From positions 62,001 through 126,000 of the forward strand of contig JAGYKJ010000002.1 in the NCBI GenBank assembly GCA_018401755.1: 64,000 bases of DNA, read 5' to 3'. The DNA is from Litorivicinus sp. (GTDB taxonomy: Bacteria > Pseudomonadota > Gammaproteobacteria > Pseudomonadales > Litorivicinaceae). The position numbers were made by a program, and so were the translations under genes. This document shows positions 1-8,964 of the stretch, piece by piece. Numbering within the stretch: the stretch's first letter is position 1; every line of letters begins with the position of its first letter. The notes below the pieces were generated by a model. It had not been told where the DNA came from. It was given only the letters and a program-made list of their open reading frames with translations, and did no database searches.

Positions 1-5
1 CTGTA

Positions 6-746
6 TTGGATACTGCTGAAGCGGCGAATCAGTCGGCGGCAACGGCCAATTTGTCGACACAAAATTTAGTCAAGTCTGCACGAAAACTCGATGATGCCTC
101 TTTTCGGAGTCAGAAAATTTCTACCATCGTGATGAGCGTGGGTGGTGCGCTATTGTTGGTCTCGGTGGCCATCTTTGCCTTTATGTCAGCGCAGTTGTCG
201 TCGAAGACATCTGAGGTGGAGAGCATGGTATTGGCCGTTGGGAAGCGCGTGATAGAGATGAACGTATCGTTGGGTGAGTTCCGTCAAATTAATCAAAGCA
301 TCGAGTCGTTGCGGGTCACCCAGGAGACCTTCCGTGACGCGCAGATTGCGCTTGCGGACCGGATGTCCAACCTCGCTGAATCGGTGCAAATGATGCAAAC
401 CGAGTTACCTGCTGCGGCTGCTGAGTCGGTCGGGATGCAGTCAGAAGTGTTTACCAACCGTGTGGACCAGGTCGAAGAACAGATTCGTGAGCAACAGCAG
501 TCATTGGCTGCACTCTCGAAGAGTTTAGAAGGTGTGGGCCAGCAGGTGGGCAGTCTTCGTGGGCAACTACGCAATGTCAGCGAGTTGAACAAAGACGTGT
601 CTGCATTGGTGACGTTGCAGCGTGAACGGTATCTGGAATTACTGCAAACACAAGCTCAGGCGTCAGTGGTTCCGCCCGTACCGGAGGTCTTGATTCAGTA
701 TCCGAATCCAGAAGCTCCGTTGCCAAAACCTGCTGGTGTCAATTAA
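6..746 (+). CDS. Hypothetical membrane-anchored coiled-coil protein (5' end uncertain)
   Basis: Open from a TTG at base 6, with the frame still open to the window edge, so the true start may lie outside. One hydrophobic segment at about residues 40-62 follows a short polar N-terminus. The rest is long, Gln/Glu-rich and coiled-coil-like, ending in a Pro-rich tail. This suggests a single-pass inner-membrane protein with a large soluble helical domain. It converges on the next gene and overlaps its stop by 4 bases. I do not recognise the family. The neighbourhood suggests a motility or chemotaxis link, but that is context only. Confidence 0.6.
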   Translation: MDTAEAANQSAATANLSTQNLVKSARKLDDASFRSQKISTIVMSVGGALLLVSVAIFAFMSAQLSSKTSEVESMVLAVGKRVIEMNVSLGEFRQINQSIESLRVTQETFRDAQIALADRMSNLAESVQMMQTELPAAAAESVGMQSEVFTNRVDQVEEQIREQQQSLAALSKSLEGVGQQVGSLRGQLRNVSELNKDVSALVTLQRERYLELLQTQAQASVVPPVPEVLIQYPNPEAPLPKPAGVN

Positions 747-1417
747 GTCTTGGTCTGAGCTGATGCGGCGTCGGCCGCATCATCATCCAACTCGGGAAGT
801 TCGCCAAAATCGTCATCATCCTCGGCAGCAGTGGCGGAATTGACTGCGACTGGCAATAAAAATTGCGAAAAGGGTTTTTCGACCGCTAAATGACACACCT
901 CAAATAATTCAGCGACCAATCCGTCAAGCTCATCGGCGATGTGATCCCGCTTTTTAGGATCGACAGTTGCGCTTTGAAAACCCAGCTCATACAGCCGTTG
1001 GGCCTCTGCAAAGGGTAAAAATGATTCAACAGATCCTCTCAGCATCGGCACCCTTAGTAATGTAGATGCGGATTCGCGCTTGCCTGCTTGGCCATCAAAA
1101 CGGCCCTCATCAAATAAACTTTCGATATGCCGAGTCAACACCATCTTGTAGCGAGAACGATAGCCATCGATCTCTTCAGCTTTTGCGCCGAGCGCTTTAC
1201 TCCAGGTCTCAGCAGACATTGCCTTCCAGAGCTTCTCGCCAGACAGAGTTCCAAAGGGATTTGGACCATGGGTGATGTACTCATCAATGGTCTCACTGGT
1301 GACCTTTGGGCTGATTCCCGACATTTTTTCGAGAAGCCATACGCGAGACGCGAGGTAGACGACATAGATACAGGCTGCACCAATCGTCATAATCAGAATC
1401 AGTAAGAATATTTCCAT
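743..1417 (-). CDS. Hypothetical single-pass membrane protein downstream of fliA
   Basis: 224 aa. It starts at ATG 1417 with an AGGAG ribosome binding site 8-9 bases upstream. Residues 1-25 form a hydrophobic anchor, followed by a soluble helical domain and a very acidic Asp-rich tail (about residues 197-215). It is the last gene of the flhA-flhF-flhG-fliA transcription unit, 15 bases after the preceding unknown gene, so it is likely co-expressed with flagellar genes. I recognise no family. In many polar flagellates cheY/cheZ follow fliA, but no CheY phospho-acceptor or CheZ motif is visible here. Confidence 0.65.
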   Translation of the reverse strand: MEIFLLILIMTIGAACIYVVYLASRVWLLEKMSGISPKVTSETIDEYITHGPNPFGTLSGEKLWKAMSAETWSKALGAKAEEIDGYRSRYKMVLTRHIESLFDEGRFDGQAGKRESASTLLRVPMLRGSVESFLPFAEAQRLYELGFQSATVDPKKRDHIADELDGLVAELFEVCHLAVEKPFSQFLLPVAVNSATAAEDDDDFGELPELDDDAADAASAQTKT

Positions 1418-1432
1418 GAAACAGGCTCCTGC

Positions 1433-1966
1433 TTAGGAGGCATCCGATTCGCTTGACCCGGATAGGGCTGCTAGCTCTGCCTCAATATCGACGCCTTCTT
1501 CCATCATTTGATCGCGTAAAAACTGAAGGGCAGTCAGAGGATGTTCAACTTTGAGCTCGAAACTCACAGAGTTCGCAATCTGTTGCACGGCCTGAATGGC
1601 CTGGACAGCTGTGCACTCCATGGTTTGATAACGCATGCCATAACGGAACACGACTTCGGCGTATTCTTCTGGGAGATACGACGTCACTTCGCCACTGGCG
1701 GTTTTGATCTTCATGTACTCCGATGGCTTGGGTGGCGTGGGCTTGGGCTTTCCCTCAGCAATACAGACCAAGACTGCATCGTTGTAGAGCTCGGCACCTT
1801 CCGCACCCTCGATAAATAATTTATCGATGTGGGCGCGGCAACGCAGCGCAACCTTCATTTGATACGCCTGCTCCTTCCGATCATCGCCGCGCAATGTACA
1901 GGCTTTGTCATATTCGCTCTTTGCAGTTTTACGAACGTCTGTTTTGCTTCGACCGAATAGTGCCAT
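1433..1966 (-). CDS. Hypothetical soluble protein between fliA and a membrane protein
   Basis: 177 aa, no signal peptide or membrane segment. The N-terminus is basic (GRSKTDVRKTAKSEYDKAC), the middle helical, and the C-terminus acidic and Ser-rich. Its ATG overlaps the fliA stop by one base (TGATG arrangement), and GAGGATC precedes it as ribosome binding site, so it is translationally coupled to fliA. I do not recognise it. Its position where chemotaxis genes often sit, and its pairing with the membrane protein downstream, suggest the two work together; this is inference. Confidence 0.65.
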   Translation of the reverse strand: MALFGRSKTDVRKTAKSEYDKACTLRGDDRKEQAYQMKVALRCRAHIDKLFIEGAEGAELYNDAVLVCIAEGKPKPTPPKPSEYMKIKTASGEVTSYLPEEYAEVVFRYGMRYQTMECTAVQAIQAVQQIANSVSFELKVEHPLTALQFLRDQMMEEGVDIEAELAALSGSSESDAS

Positions 1967-2688
1967 CAGTGATCCTCGTCTAGCGATAAGCGTAGCAGAG
2001 AGCGCAGCTTTTTCACGTTAGCGGTCAAAATCTGACTCACTCGTGATTCGCTAACCCCCAGCACAGCGCCAATTTCTTTTAAATTCAATTCCTCAGTATA
2101 ATACAAAGCCATGACTAACTGATCACGTTCGGGAAGTTTCTCGATTGCGGCGGTGAGCGAATCCATGAGCTCTGCATCGCTGACTTCTTTTTCGGGCTCA
2201 AACGCGTCGGTCGCAGCGACGCTGAGCAGCTCATCTTCGGCGGCCTCAGAGTCCACCATTTGCATTTGATGCGCGTGGGTGCGTTCTTTTTGGTACTCGT
2301 CGACATCTTTTCCCATGTAGTCCGCGAGCTCGGCCTGTGTCGGTGTGCGTCCTAACTCAGTGGCTAACTGCTGGGATGCGACATTGGTGTTGCGAATATG
2401 CGATACCGCGGAGCGGGGCAGCACCGAGATCCGGCGAACCTCATCCAGAATGGCCCCACGGATTCGGGTGCGTGCAAAGATTTCAAATTCAACGCCACGG
2501 CTGTTATCGAAGGATTGCGTCGCTTCGATCAGCCCAATCATCCCGACTTGGATCATTTCTTCGACATCCATGACTTGCGGAATCCGTGCGCGCAAGTGCA
2601 GGGCGGTGCGTTTCACCAAACCCATGTGAGCAAGGATCGGATCCTGCCCATTGTTTTGCACCTTGGCATACAGCTCGATATCAGCCAC
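1966..2688 (-). CDS. fliA: Flagellar sigma factor sigma-28 (FliA)
   Basis: 240 aa from GTG 2688, which has AGGAG seven bases upstream and overlaps the 3' end of flhG by 8 bases; the frame stays open further upstream inside flhG, but that extension is not FliA-like. Region 2 is clear (EEMIQVGMIGLIEATQSF, then FEIFARTRIRGAILDE), as is the region 4 helix-turn-helix near the C-terminus (LKEIGAVLGVSESRVSQI). FliA directs RNA polymerase to late flagellar promoters. Several matching promoters (TAAAG-N14-NCCGAT) occur in this window before flgM, flaG and flagellin genes. FlgM, its anti-sigma factor, is encoded at 12371-12661. Confidence 0.96.
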   Translation of the reverse strand: MADIELYAKVQNNGQDPILAHMGLVKRTALHLRARIPQVMDVEEMIQVGMIGLIEATQSFDNSRGVEFEIFARTRIRGAILDEVRRISVLPRSAVSHIRNTNVASQQLATELGRTPTQAELADYMGKDVDEYQKERTHAHQMQMVDSEAAEDELLSVAATDAFEPEKEVSDAELMDSLTAAIEKLPERDQLVMALYYTEELNLKEIGAVLGVSESRVSQILTANVKKLRSLLRLSLDEDH

Positions 2689-3508
2689 GGTCGGTCTCCT
2701 TGGTAGATTGATCCACCAATCTTTCGATAAAGAACTGTAACCCATGCGCCTTATGATCGGAAATCGGCATGATCTCAATCGCCTTAGCCAAGGCCCTAAA
2801 GTCCCGTGCAGCGCGCGAAGCGGGGGACGCTTGGAGCACGGGGGAGTATTTTCGCAATGAATCCAAGATTGCATCATCCGCTTCGATCGACGCGATGTAT
2901 TCCAGATTCACGCCCAAAAACTTAAGGCACACTGCATTAATGCGTTGATAGAGCATCTGTCCAGCGCGATGATCAGGCACCATATTGGGGATGAGCCCGA
3001 TATCCTCGACCTGATAATCCTGACTCAGTACCTTGATTGTTCCATAGGCATCTGCAATCGATGACGGTTCGTCGCGAACGACGATACCCACTTGATGGCA
3101 TGCGCGGAGAAAGGTAATCACCGATGGACTGATTCCCGCAGCGACGTCGACAATGAGATAGTCCAACGGCTTCTCGAATGTTGAAAATGCTTGAATGATC
3201 CCCTGGATTTCCGCCATCGACAGGTCAGCCATTCGCCCCACCCCGGATGCACCCGGAGCCACAAAGAGTCCAGACGGTCCCGTGACGACAATTTCATTGA
3301 GCGTTTTTTCGCCTGACACCACGTGGCTAAAATTGAATTCTGATCGAATCCCCAGCGCAATCTGGGCATTTGCCAGCCCCAGATCGGCATCAAACAGCAT
3401 CACCTGTTTGCCACTTTGGGCAAGCGCCACGGCCAGATTTGTCGACACAGTCGTCTTGCCGACGCCACCCTTGCCACTTGCGATACCGATGATGCGCAAT
3501 TTGTTCAT
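2681..3508 (-). CDS. flhG: Flagellar number regulator, MinD/ParA-type ATPase FlhG (FleN)
   Basis: 275 aa. The deviant Walker A motif SGKGGVGKTT lies at residues 12-21, followed by MinD-type features (LFDADLGLANAQIALG and LDYLIVDVAAGIS). FlhG limits polar flagellum number, antagonises FlhF and, in several species, holds back the master sigma-54 activator. It sits 28 bases after flhF and overlaps fliA, the usual gammaproteobacterial order flhA-flhF-flhG-fliA. The C-terminal stretch after about residue 240 resembles the amphipathic membrane-targeting tail of the family. I expect membrane-associated action at the cell pole. Confidence 0.95.
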   Translation of the reverse strand: MNKLRIIGIASGKGGVGKTTVSTNLAVALAQSGKQVMLFDADLGLANAQIALGIRSEFNFSHVVSGEKTLNEIVVTGPSGLFVAPGASGVGRMADLSMAEIQGIIQAFSTFEKPLDYLIVDVAAGISPSVITFLRACHQVGIVVRDEPSSIADAYGTIKVLSQDYQVEDIGLIPNMVPDHRAGQMLYQRINAVCLKFLGVNLEYIASIEADDAILDSLRKYSPVLQASPASRAARDFRALAKAIEIMPISDHKAHGLQFFIERLVDQSTKETDRG

Positions 3509-3536
3509 AGGTTCCCTTCTTCCCGACCGTGCCGGA

Positions 3537-4937
3537 TCAATGCCGAGAGTTTCTTGGGTCTGTTACGCGATCAGCTGATGTGACTGAGAGACCGTTTAGA
3601 AACTCAATAGTAGACAGTTCTGAACGCCCTTGTCGACTGTCCTCAGTGACCGGTAATACCGGCTCAGACGGTTTTATCGCGTCGTGTAATTCAAGAGTGC
3701 TCATGGTCGACTCCACCAGTGCCCGCAGCGAAGTGCCAACGATCGGTGCAGTAATTAACGGGCTTGCTGAGCATCCGCTAATTGCAAGATCGGACATCCC
3801 GATCAGTGCGTCAATGACATTCCAAAAAGCGGTGGATTCATCCATTTTTGTTAAGTTCAGACTGTCCCACACGCCCTGACCAAACTGGCATTTCCGTAAG
3901 GTGGTCTGCGAGGTCTCTGCGGCCACTAAGACATGATGTAAGACATCACCATGTAAGGCATCGAGAACGTTCCGAGTGGTCATGAAATCAACACCCGCTG
4001 TATCGATCAGGACGCAGCTACGATCACTGAGCTCATCAATGAGCGTCTGCATCATGTCTGAGGAGGTGACGCGATAACAACGAATACCCGCTTCCGCGGC
4101 AATCATTTGGATCTGATTCCAGGCGCCAAGCTTGTGGTCCATGTGACTAATCAGGACGACTTGATCGGTGCCAAATTGGGCTGCGGCTGCCACTGCAAGC
4201 TTGCCCACGAAGGTGGTCTTGCCAACCCCTGATGGGCCATAGAAGGCATGGATTCCACGATAGTCTTCGAGATCAAATTGGCTGACAGCGAGCTGTTCAA
4301 TCAAGATGTTTTGCAGCTGGATAGTTGCCGTCTCACAGGAGGTATGCTCCGCAATCGCTTCGACCAGCAGTGTTTTCAAGCGCCCCGGAATGGGCTGATA
4401 CATCAACTGCTCAGCGAGAGGATTCAGTGCATTTTCCGTATGTACGCGCGACCACCAGGGTGCAGTTTGATGTTGTAGCTGAATTTCTTGACGCAGTATT
4501 TGGATTTCAGAGCGGATCAAGTCCACCACTTCGCGTGCTCGAAAAGCGTCACGTGCTTGCTCGGCACCATTGCGTGATTGCATCGATGCAGCCACCTGAC
4601 GCGCCAGGGCTGCTTGGGTCTCTGGGGTCTGTTCGGGGTCAAACAATACTTTCCGAAAAATCGGCGCAGTCTCATCAGCAATCGAAGAACTGCGCTCGGA
4701 GGATGTCGTGGATGCGATCTCGCTGGTCGAGGAGGTGCTGTCGACGGCTGCCAATGGCCATGTATCCTCATCATCGCCCGGTGGGTTGAGATCGGGTTCA
4801 ATGTCGACTGCCACAATCAGTTCAAACTGGTTCCGTACTCGGTGTCCTGAGACCACCAGGGCGTCCGGTCCATAAAGCGCCACAACCTGATCCATGGCGG
4901 TCTTATTGTCTTTGGCGATTACGCGTTTCAGTTCCAT
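3537..4937 (-). CDS. flhF: SRP-family GTPase FlhF, polar flagellum placement
   Basis: 466 aa. The layout is typical: a basic N-terminus (about 1-45), a low-complexity Ser/Asp/Thr-rich linker (about 46-95), and an NG GTPase domain. The P-loop GPSGVGKTT is at residues 234-242, DTAG is the G3 motif, and TKMD is G4. FlhF marks the pole for assembly of the first basal-body parts. It lies between flhA (12 bases upstream) and flhG, so all three are probably one message. Length and domain order fit the family and no interruption was seen. Confidence 0.95.
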   Translation of the reverse strand: MELKRVIAKDNKTAMDQVVALYGPDALVVSGHRVRNQFELIVAVDIEPDLNPPGDDEDTWPLAAVDSTSSTSEIASTTSSERSSSIADETAPIFRKVLFDPEQTPETQAALARQVAASMQSRNGAEQARDAFRAREVVDLIRSEIQILRQEIQLQHQTAPWWSRVHTENALNPLAEQLMYQPIPGRLKTLLVEAIAEHTSCETATIQLQNILIEQLAVSQFDLEDYRGIHAFYGPSGVGKTTFVGKLAVAAAAQFGTDQVVLISHMDHKLGAWNQIQMIAAEAGIRCYRVTSSDMMQTLIDELSDRSCVLIDTAGVDFMTTRNVLDALHGDVLHHVLVAAETSQTTLRKCQFGQGVWDSLNLTKMDESTAFWNVIDALIGMSDLAISGCSASPLITAPIVGTSLRALVESTMSTLELHDAIKPSEPVLPVTEDSRQGRSELSTIEFLNGLSVTSADRVTDPRNSRH

Positions 4938-4949
4938 CGTCGTCCTCGA

Positions 4950-7055
4950 TTACGCTTGGGGCTCTGCCGAGACAGTAGCAACCACGTTGACTGCCTGATC
5001 TTCCGGAATTTCCGTGTAAGACAGGACTGTTAAATCCGGGATGCGCGGACGCATCAAACTGGCCAACCAGGGCCGGACACTCGGTGACACCACCAAAATA
5101 GCGGGATTGCCGGTGTCTTCAATTTGTTGTGCTTCTTTGCGAACGGATTTAAATAGCCGCTCGGCCAAACCTGGGTCGATCGCCAACCCTTTGTTTTGGT
5201 GACTCTGCTGCACGACGTTGTGCAACATCTGTTCCAACTCTGGATTTAATGTCATCACAAGCATCTCTTGGCTGAGATCAACCAAACTCTGCACGATCAG
5301 ACGACCCAGTTTGGGACGAACCAGTGCGGTCAGTTCGTCAGGATCCTGAATACGTACACCTTCCTCATTGAGGACCTCCAAGATGGTGCGCATGTCGCGC
5401 ACTGGGACGCCTTCGCGGAGTAGGTTTTGCAGGATGCGAGTCACAATGGCGAGGCTCAGACGGTTCGGCACCAGGTTCTCTACCAGCTTCGGTGAGCGCT
5501 CTGTCACTTTATCCAAGAGTTGTTGGACTTCATCATGGCCAAGCAGTTCGGGTGATGCCGTGTGCAGGATGGTGTTGAGATGCGTCGCGATCGCGGTTGC
5601 GGCATCCACCACGGTGTAGCCTAGCGCACGCGCCTGATTGCGATCTGCAGGATCAATCCACGTTGCATCTAAACCAAAGGCAGGCTCTTTGACGTGAGTA
5701 CCCGACAATGGGGTGGTGATATGGCCTGGGTTAATCGCCAGTTCCTGGCCAACGCGAGCCTCACCGCGACCGCGGATCACACCATTCACCAGAATATGAT
5801 AGGTGTTGGGTTCAAGATCGAGGTTGTCACGGATCCGGACCGGCTGTACTAGGAATCCAAACTCAGTGGATAGCTTTTTGCGAACCCCTTTGACGCGCGC
5901 TAAGAGCTGGCCACCGGCATCTACGTTGACCAATGGAATGAGTCCATATCCGATCTCAATTGAGATGAGGTCGGTTTGACTCACATCCGTCCAGTCAATG
6001 TCCTGATCTGCGGCAGTGGTCGGCGCCTCTGCGGCGTGCTCAAGTTCCGCCGCTTCTTGAACCTTTGCCTTCGCAGTGCTCTGCACTAAAAAGCCAATTC
6101 CGCCTGCGAGGGCTCCCAGACTCAGAAACACGGTATGTGGCATCCCTGGGATAATCCCCAATAGGATCAGAATACCCGATGCGATAAACAGCGCCTGAGG
6201 ATTGGCAAGCTGGGTCGCTGCCTGATCCGTCATGGATTCGCTAGTGGTCACACGGGTGACCACGATGGCGGTGGCCAAGGACAGCACCAGAGAGGGAATC
6301 TGGGCGACCAGGCCATCGCCGATCGTGAGCAACACGTAAATGCGACCCGCCTCAGAAAATGACATGTCGTATTGCGCCATGCCGATAATGAGACCACCCA
6401 CAATATTAATGATTAAAATCAATAAACCGGCGATCGCGTCACCGCGAACGAATTTAGAAGCACCATCCATCGAACCAAAGAAGTCAGATTCTTGAGAGAT
6501 TTCGGTACGGCGTCGCTTGGCTTCCTCTTGATCGATCACGCCGCTATTGAGATCGGCATCAATCGCCATCTGCTTGCCGGGCATCGCGTCCAGAGTAAAG
6601 CGAGCAATCACCTCAGAGACGCGGCCAGCGCCCTTGGTGACCACCACAAAGTTGATGATCATCAGAATGCCAAAGATGATGAAACCGACTAAGTAGTTCC
6701 CGCTGATCACGAAGTTCCCGAAGGCTTCGATCACCTGGCCTGCCGCATCAGTTCCTTCGTGGCCATTGACTAACACGATGCGCGTCGAGGCGACGTTTAA
6801 TGAAAGTCGTAACATCGTGGCGAACAGCAACACAGCAGGGAAGGATGAGAAATCAAGCGGCTTTTGGGTATGGATCGCAATCATGATCACGATGAGCGAC
6901 GCCATGATGTTAAAGGTAAAGAGGATATCGAGTAGAATCGTGGGCAGCGGCAGGATCAACATGGCGATGATCAACAGCACCAGCGCGGGAATCCCGAGGG
7001 CGCGATAATCCACCTGAAGAATCGACTGTCGAAGATCTGACAGGGCCAGTTGCAC
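4950..7055 (-). CDS. flhA: Flagellar type III export gate protein FlhA
   Basis: 701 aa from a GTG at 7055. The N-terminal half has about eight hydrophobic segments. It includes the highly conserved FHIPEP-family stretch FPAVLLFATMLRLSLNVAST and the cytoplasmic loop motif DAMPGKQMAIDADLNSG. The C-terminal half is the soluble docking platform for chaperone-substrate complexes. FlhA forms the export gate inside the basal body. It is the first gene of the minus-strand unit, with a sigma-54-type promoter at 7129-7143. flhB and the fliP/Q/R genes are not in the window. Confidence 0.97.
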   Translation of the reverse strand: MQLALSDLRQSILQVDYRALGIPALVLLIIAMLILPLPTILLDILFTFNIMASLIVIMIAIHTQKPLDFSSFPAVLLFATMLRLSLNVASTRIVLVNGHEGTDAAGQVIEAFGNFVISGNYLVGFIIFGILMIINFVVVTKGAGRVSEVIARFTLDAMPGKQMAIDADLNSGVIDQEEAKRRRTEISQESDFFGSMDGASKFVRGDAIAGLLILIINIVGGLIIGMAQYDMSFSEAGRIYVLLTIGDGLVAQIPSLVLSLATAIVVTRVTTSESMTDQAATQLANPQALFIASGILILLGIIPGMPHTVFLSLGALAGGIGFLVQSTAKAKVQEAAELEHAAEAPTTAADQDIDWTDVSQTDLISIEIGYGLIPLVNVDAGGQLLARVKGVRKKLSTEFGFLVQPVRIRDNLDLEPNTYHILVNGVIRGRGEARVGQELAINPGHITTPLSGTHVKEPAFGLDATWIDPADRNQARALGYTVVDAATAIATHLNTILHTASPELLGHDEVQQLLDKVTERSPKLVENLVPNRLSLAIVTRILQNLLREGVPVRDMRTILEVLNEEGVRIQDPDELTALVRPKLGRLIVQSLVDLSQEMLVMTLNPELEQMLHNVVQQSHQNKGLAIDPGLAERLFKSVRKEAQQIEDTGNPAILVVSPSVRPWLASLMRPRIPDLTVLSYTEIPEDQAVNVVATVSAEPQA

Positions 7056-7128
7056 GGTTTCTATACTCCAAAAATCAACGGGTTAAAGGTTTTGCGGCCT
7101 CCTTGTGAGAGAGCGCGTCATTGACTAT

Positions 7129-7143
7129 GCAAGGCCGATGCCA
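7129..7143 (-). promoter_or_regulatory. Sigma-54-type promoter for flhA
   Basis: The minus strand reads TGGCAT-CGGCC-TTGC, with the -24 GG and -12 GC exactly 12 bases apart. Transcription would start near 7118, leaving a leader of about 60 bases before flhA. The same TGGCAT hexamer is used at the other sigma-54-type sites here. Confidence 0.75.
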
Positions 7144-7250
7144 AGATCGATTTTGCAAGGGGAGGGCAGCCTGTGTTTTTCCCTTTGGTCAGAATGTTTA
7201 AACATTTTCCGTGCCGAACCGATAATGCGTAAGACAGGTTTATTTTTGAT

Positions 7251-7266
7251 TGGCATTGGAATTGCT
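7251..7266 (+). promoter_or_regulatory. Sigma-54-type promoter for the flgP operon
   Basis: TGGCATTGGAATTGCT has GG and GC 12 bases apart. The predicted transcript start near 7277 lies downstream of the ATG at 7269, which supports GTG 7299 as the flgP start codon. Confidence 0.75.
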
Positions 7267-7298
7267 TAATGTCAGCCAGACACAGGGAGAACCAAATC

Positions 7299-7826
7299 GT
7301 GGCGAATACAGTATTACAACGCATGTACCTGCTGGCCGGCTTGACCGCCGCGGTGGGACTGGGCGGATGTTCCGTTTCAATGCAGCCCACTAATCCACAA
7401 GCATTAGTGCCGATGGCACCGCCAGCACCCATGGTCGAGCGCGTGGTAGAAACCAAGGCAGTCCCTGTGATCGAACGCCGGAGTGCGATTCGGGCAACAG
7501 GATATGCCGTCATTAGCATTCAGGCGTCGGATGTTCCGGCGCAGCAACGATTGCTGGCGATTCGGGCATCAAAACTCGATGCCTATCGAGGTTTAACAGA
7601 ACAGGTCTATGGCCAGTACTTGGATGCCACCACAACAGTGGCTGATATGTCCGTCATGAGCGACACCTTCCGCGTTCAAGTTGAGGGCGTCATCTATGGT
7701 GCGCGGGTGGTCAGTATTGCCCCTGTGGGTGAAGATACCTACGAAACCACACTGTCTCTAGATCAGTCTGTGGTCGATGACTTGCGCTCTTTGTATCTCG
7801 CGCAAATGACGGCGGGTCGATCGTAA
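7299..7826 (+). CDS. flgP: Flagellar H-ring lipoprotein FlgP (LPP20 family)
   Basis: 175 aa from GTG 7299, chosen because AGGGAGA lies 8 bases upstream and the sigma-54 promoter at 7251 would start transcription after the alternative ATG at 7269. The signal peptide ends in a lipobox (LGGC), so the mature protein is a lipoprotein of the outer membrane. The body carries an LPP20-like fold pattern (RLLAIRASKLDAYRGLTEQVYG). FlgP helps build the outer-membrane-associated basal-body disk seen in Vibrio and Campylobacter. It is the first gene of the unit flgP-flgT-LysM-fliK-fhlB. No flgO is seen. Confidence 0.85.
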   Translation: MANTVLQRMYLLAGLTAAVGLGGCSVSMQPTNPQALVPMAPPAPMVERVVETKAVPVIERRSAIRATGYAVISIQASDVPAQQRLLAIRASKLDAYRGLTEQVYGQYLDATTTVADMSVMSDTFRVQVEGVIYGARVVSIAPVGEDTYETTLSLDQSVVDDLRSLYLAQMTAGRS

Positions 7827-7828
7827 TC

Positions 7829-8953
7829 ATGAGCATTCGCGGATCGCTGGTAATGGTCCTAGTCGGCACTGTGATGGTGTCGGGAGGGCTGTGGGCGGGC
7901 GGTCATGGCGAAGTGGGTCCGACCGATGACGAGGTCTTGGTGGCGATAAAGGAAGCCTTGGTTGATGAGGCTCGCGAAGCGGAAACGCGGGTTGTCAATC
8001 TCGCATGGCTGGATGCCAAAGGGCAGATGCATGAAAGTACCATGCTGCAATCCGATACACGGGTGCGGGGTGTGCAGGTCAAGCGCTATCTCGACGAGGC
8101 GGCCAAGCCGCGCATCGAAGTTGCCTTGGATGAGAAGCAAGCGGCAATCCCAGCATGCTTTGCACACGATGATCATTTGACCCGTCTGGTTGGATTTTCT
8201 GCGCAGGTGAGTGGAGATTCGCCTGGTGCACGGAATATTGCGACCCAGATGATGGATCAGGTGTCTATGCAACTGCGTGCGGGGCTGGAACGCTCGAGGT
8301 TTTGGACGTCCAACGCCCAACCGATTGCGCTGGATCGCTATACGGCACTCCTGACTGGTCACCGAAATCGGCCAGCACACTATCAGTTAGATTTAGAGGT
8401 TACGGCGGTGCCTCGTCCTGCATCGGCACCACCGACAGCGATTCCGGGCAGTGATCCAATCAGCACCTATTTTTGGGGTCGACCCAGTGTGATTGCGGAT
8501 CAATGGATGCAAGCGAGTCTGCAACTGACCGATATCCGCACCGACGAGGTACTGTGGCAGGCAGCCGAATTCATTCAGATTCCGCCTCGTCCAGTCACCT
8601 ACGGCGGTGACGCCTTGCCGGAATCGGCAAAGGTTGTCCTTGAACAAGCGATGTGGCTGTGGCTTGCTGAGTTAGATGCATTTGCGGAATGTACACCCTT
8701 TCAGTTGGCGTTAAAGCCGTTTGGGACTGATCGTTTTGTCATCGACGGTGGCCAAGCCAGCGGGATGTCGATCGGCGATCGCGTCTTAGTGATGGATCGT
8801 CGACACATTCCAACACGAGTCCTTGAGCCCGGTGCGCTCAGTACCCTGGCTCTCGCACGCGTCGTTCGCGTGTCAGAAACACAGGCGGAAATTGTTGCAG
8901 TCGCCGGCGCACCCTTGGATGATTTAGAGCATAAAGTCGCTTTACCGTTTTAG
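7829..8953 (+). CDS. flgT: Flagellar H-ring protein FlgT
   Basis: 374 aa with a signal peptide (about residues 1-23) and no other membrane segment, so periplasmic. It starts 3 bases after the flgP stop. The C-terminal domain carries the motif GMSIGDRVLVMDRR, matching the FlgT C-terminal barrel. Length matches FlgT of Vibrio (about 380 aa). In Vibrio, FlgT builds the H ring and recruits MotX/MotY; no motX or motY is in this window. Pairing with FlgP supports the call, although FlgT sequences diverge widely. Confidence 0.75.
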   Translation: MSIRGSLVMVLVGTVMVSGGLWAGGHGEVGPTDDEVLVAIKEALVDEAREAETRVVNLAWLDAKGQMHESTMLQSDTRVRGVQVKRYLDEAAKPRIEVALDEKQAAIPACFAHDDHLTRLVGFSAQVSGDSPGARNIATQMMDQVSMQLRAGLERSRFWTSNAQPIALDRYTALLTGHRNRPAHYQLDLEVTAVPRPASAPPTAIPGSDPISTYFWGRPSVIADQWMQASLQLTDIRTDEVLWQAAEFIQIPPRPVTYGGDALPESAKVVLEQAMWLWLAELDAFAECTPFQLALKPFGTDRFVIDGGQASGMSIGDRVLVMDRRHIPTRVLEPGALSTLALARVVRVSETQAEIVAVAGAPLDDLEHKVALPF

Positions 8954-8964
8954 AGGAAATGAAC

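Noticed and set aside
7118-7519. 133-aa minus-strand frame across flgP's upstream region
   Set aside because: It overlaps flgP and both sigma-54 promoters, has no ribosome binding site and no recognisable protein character.
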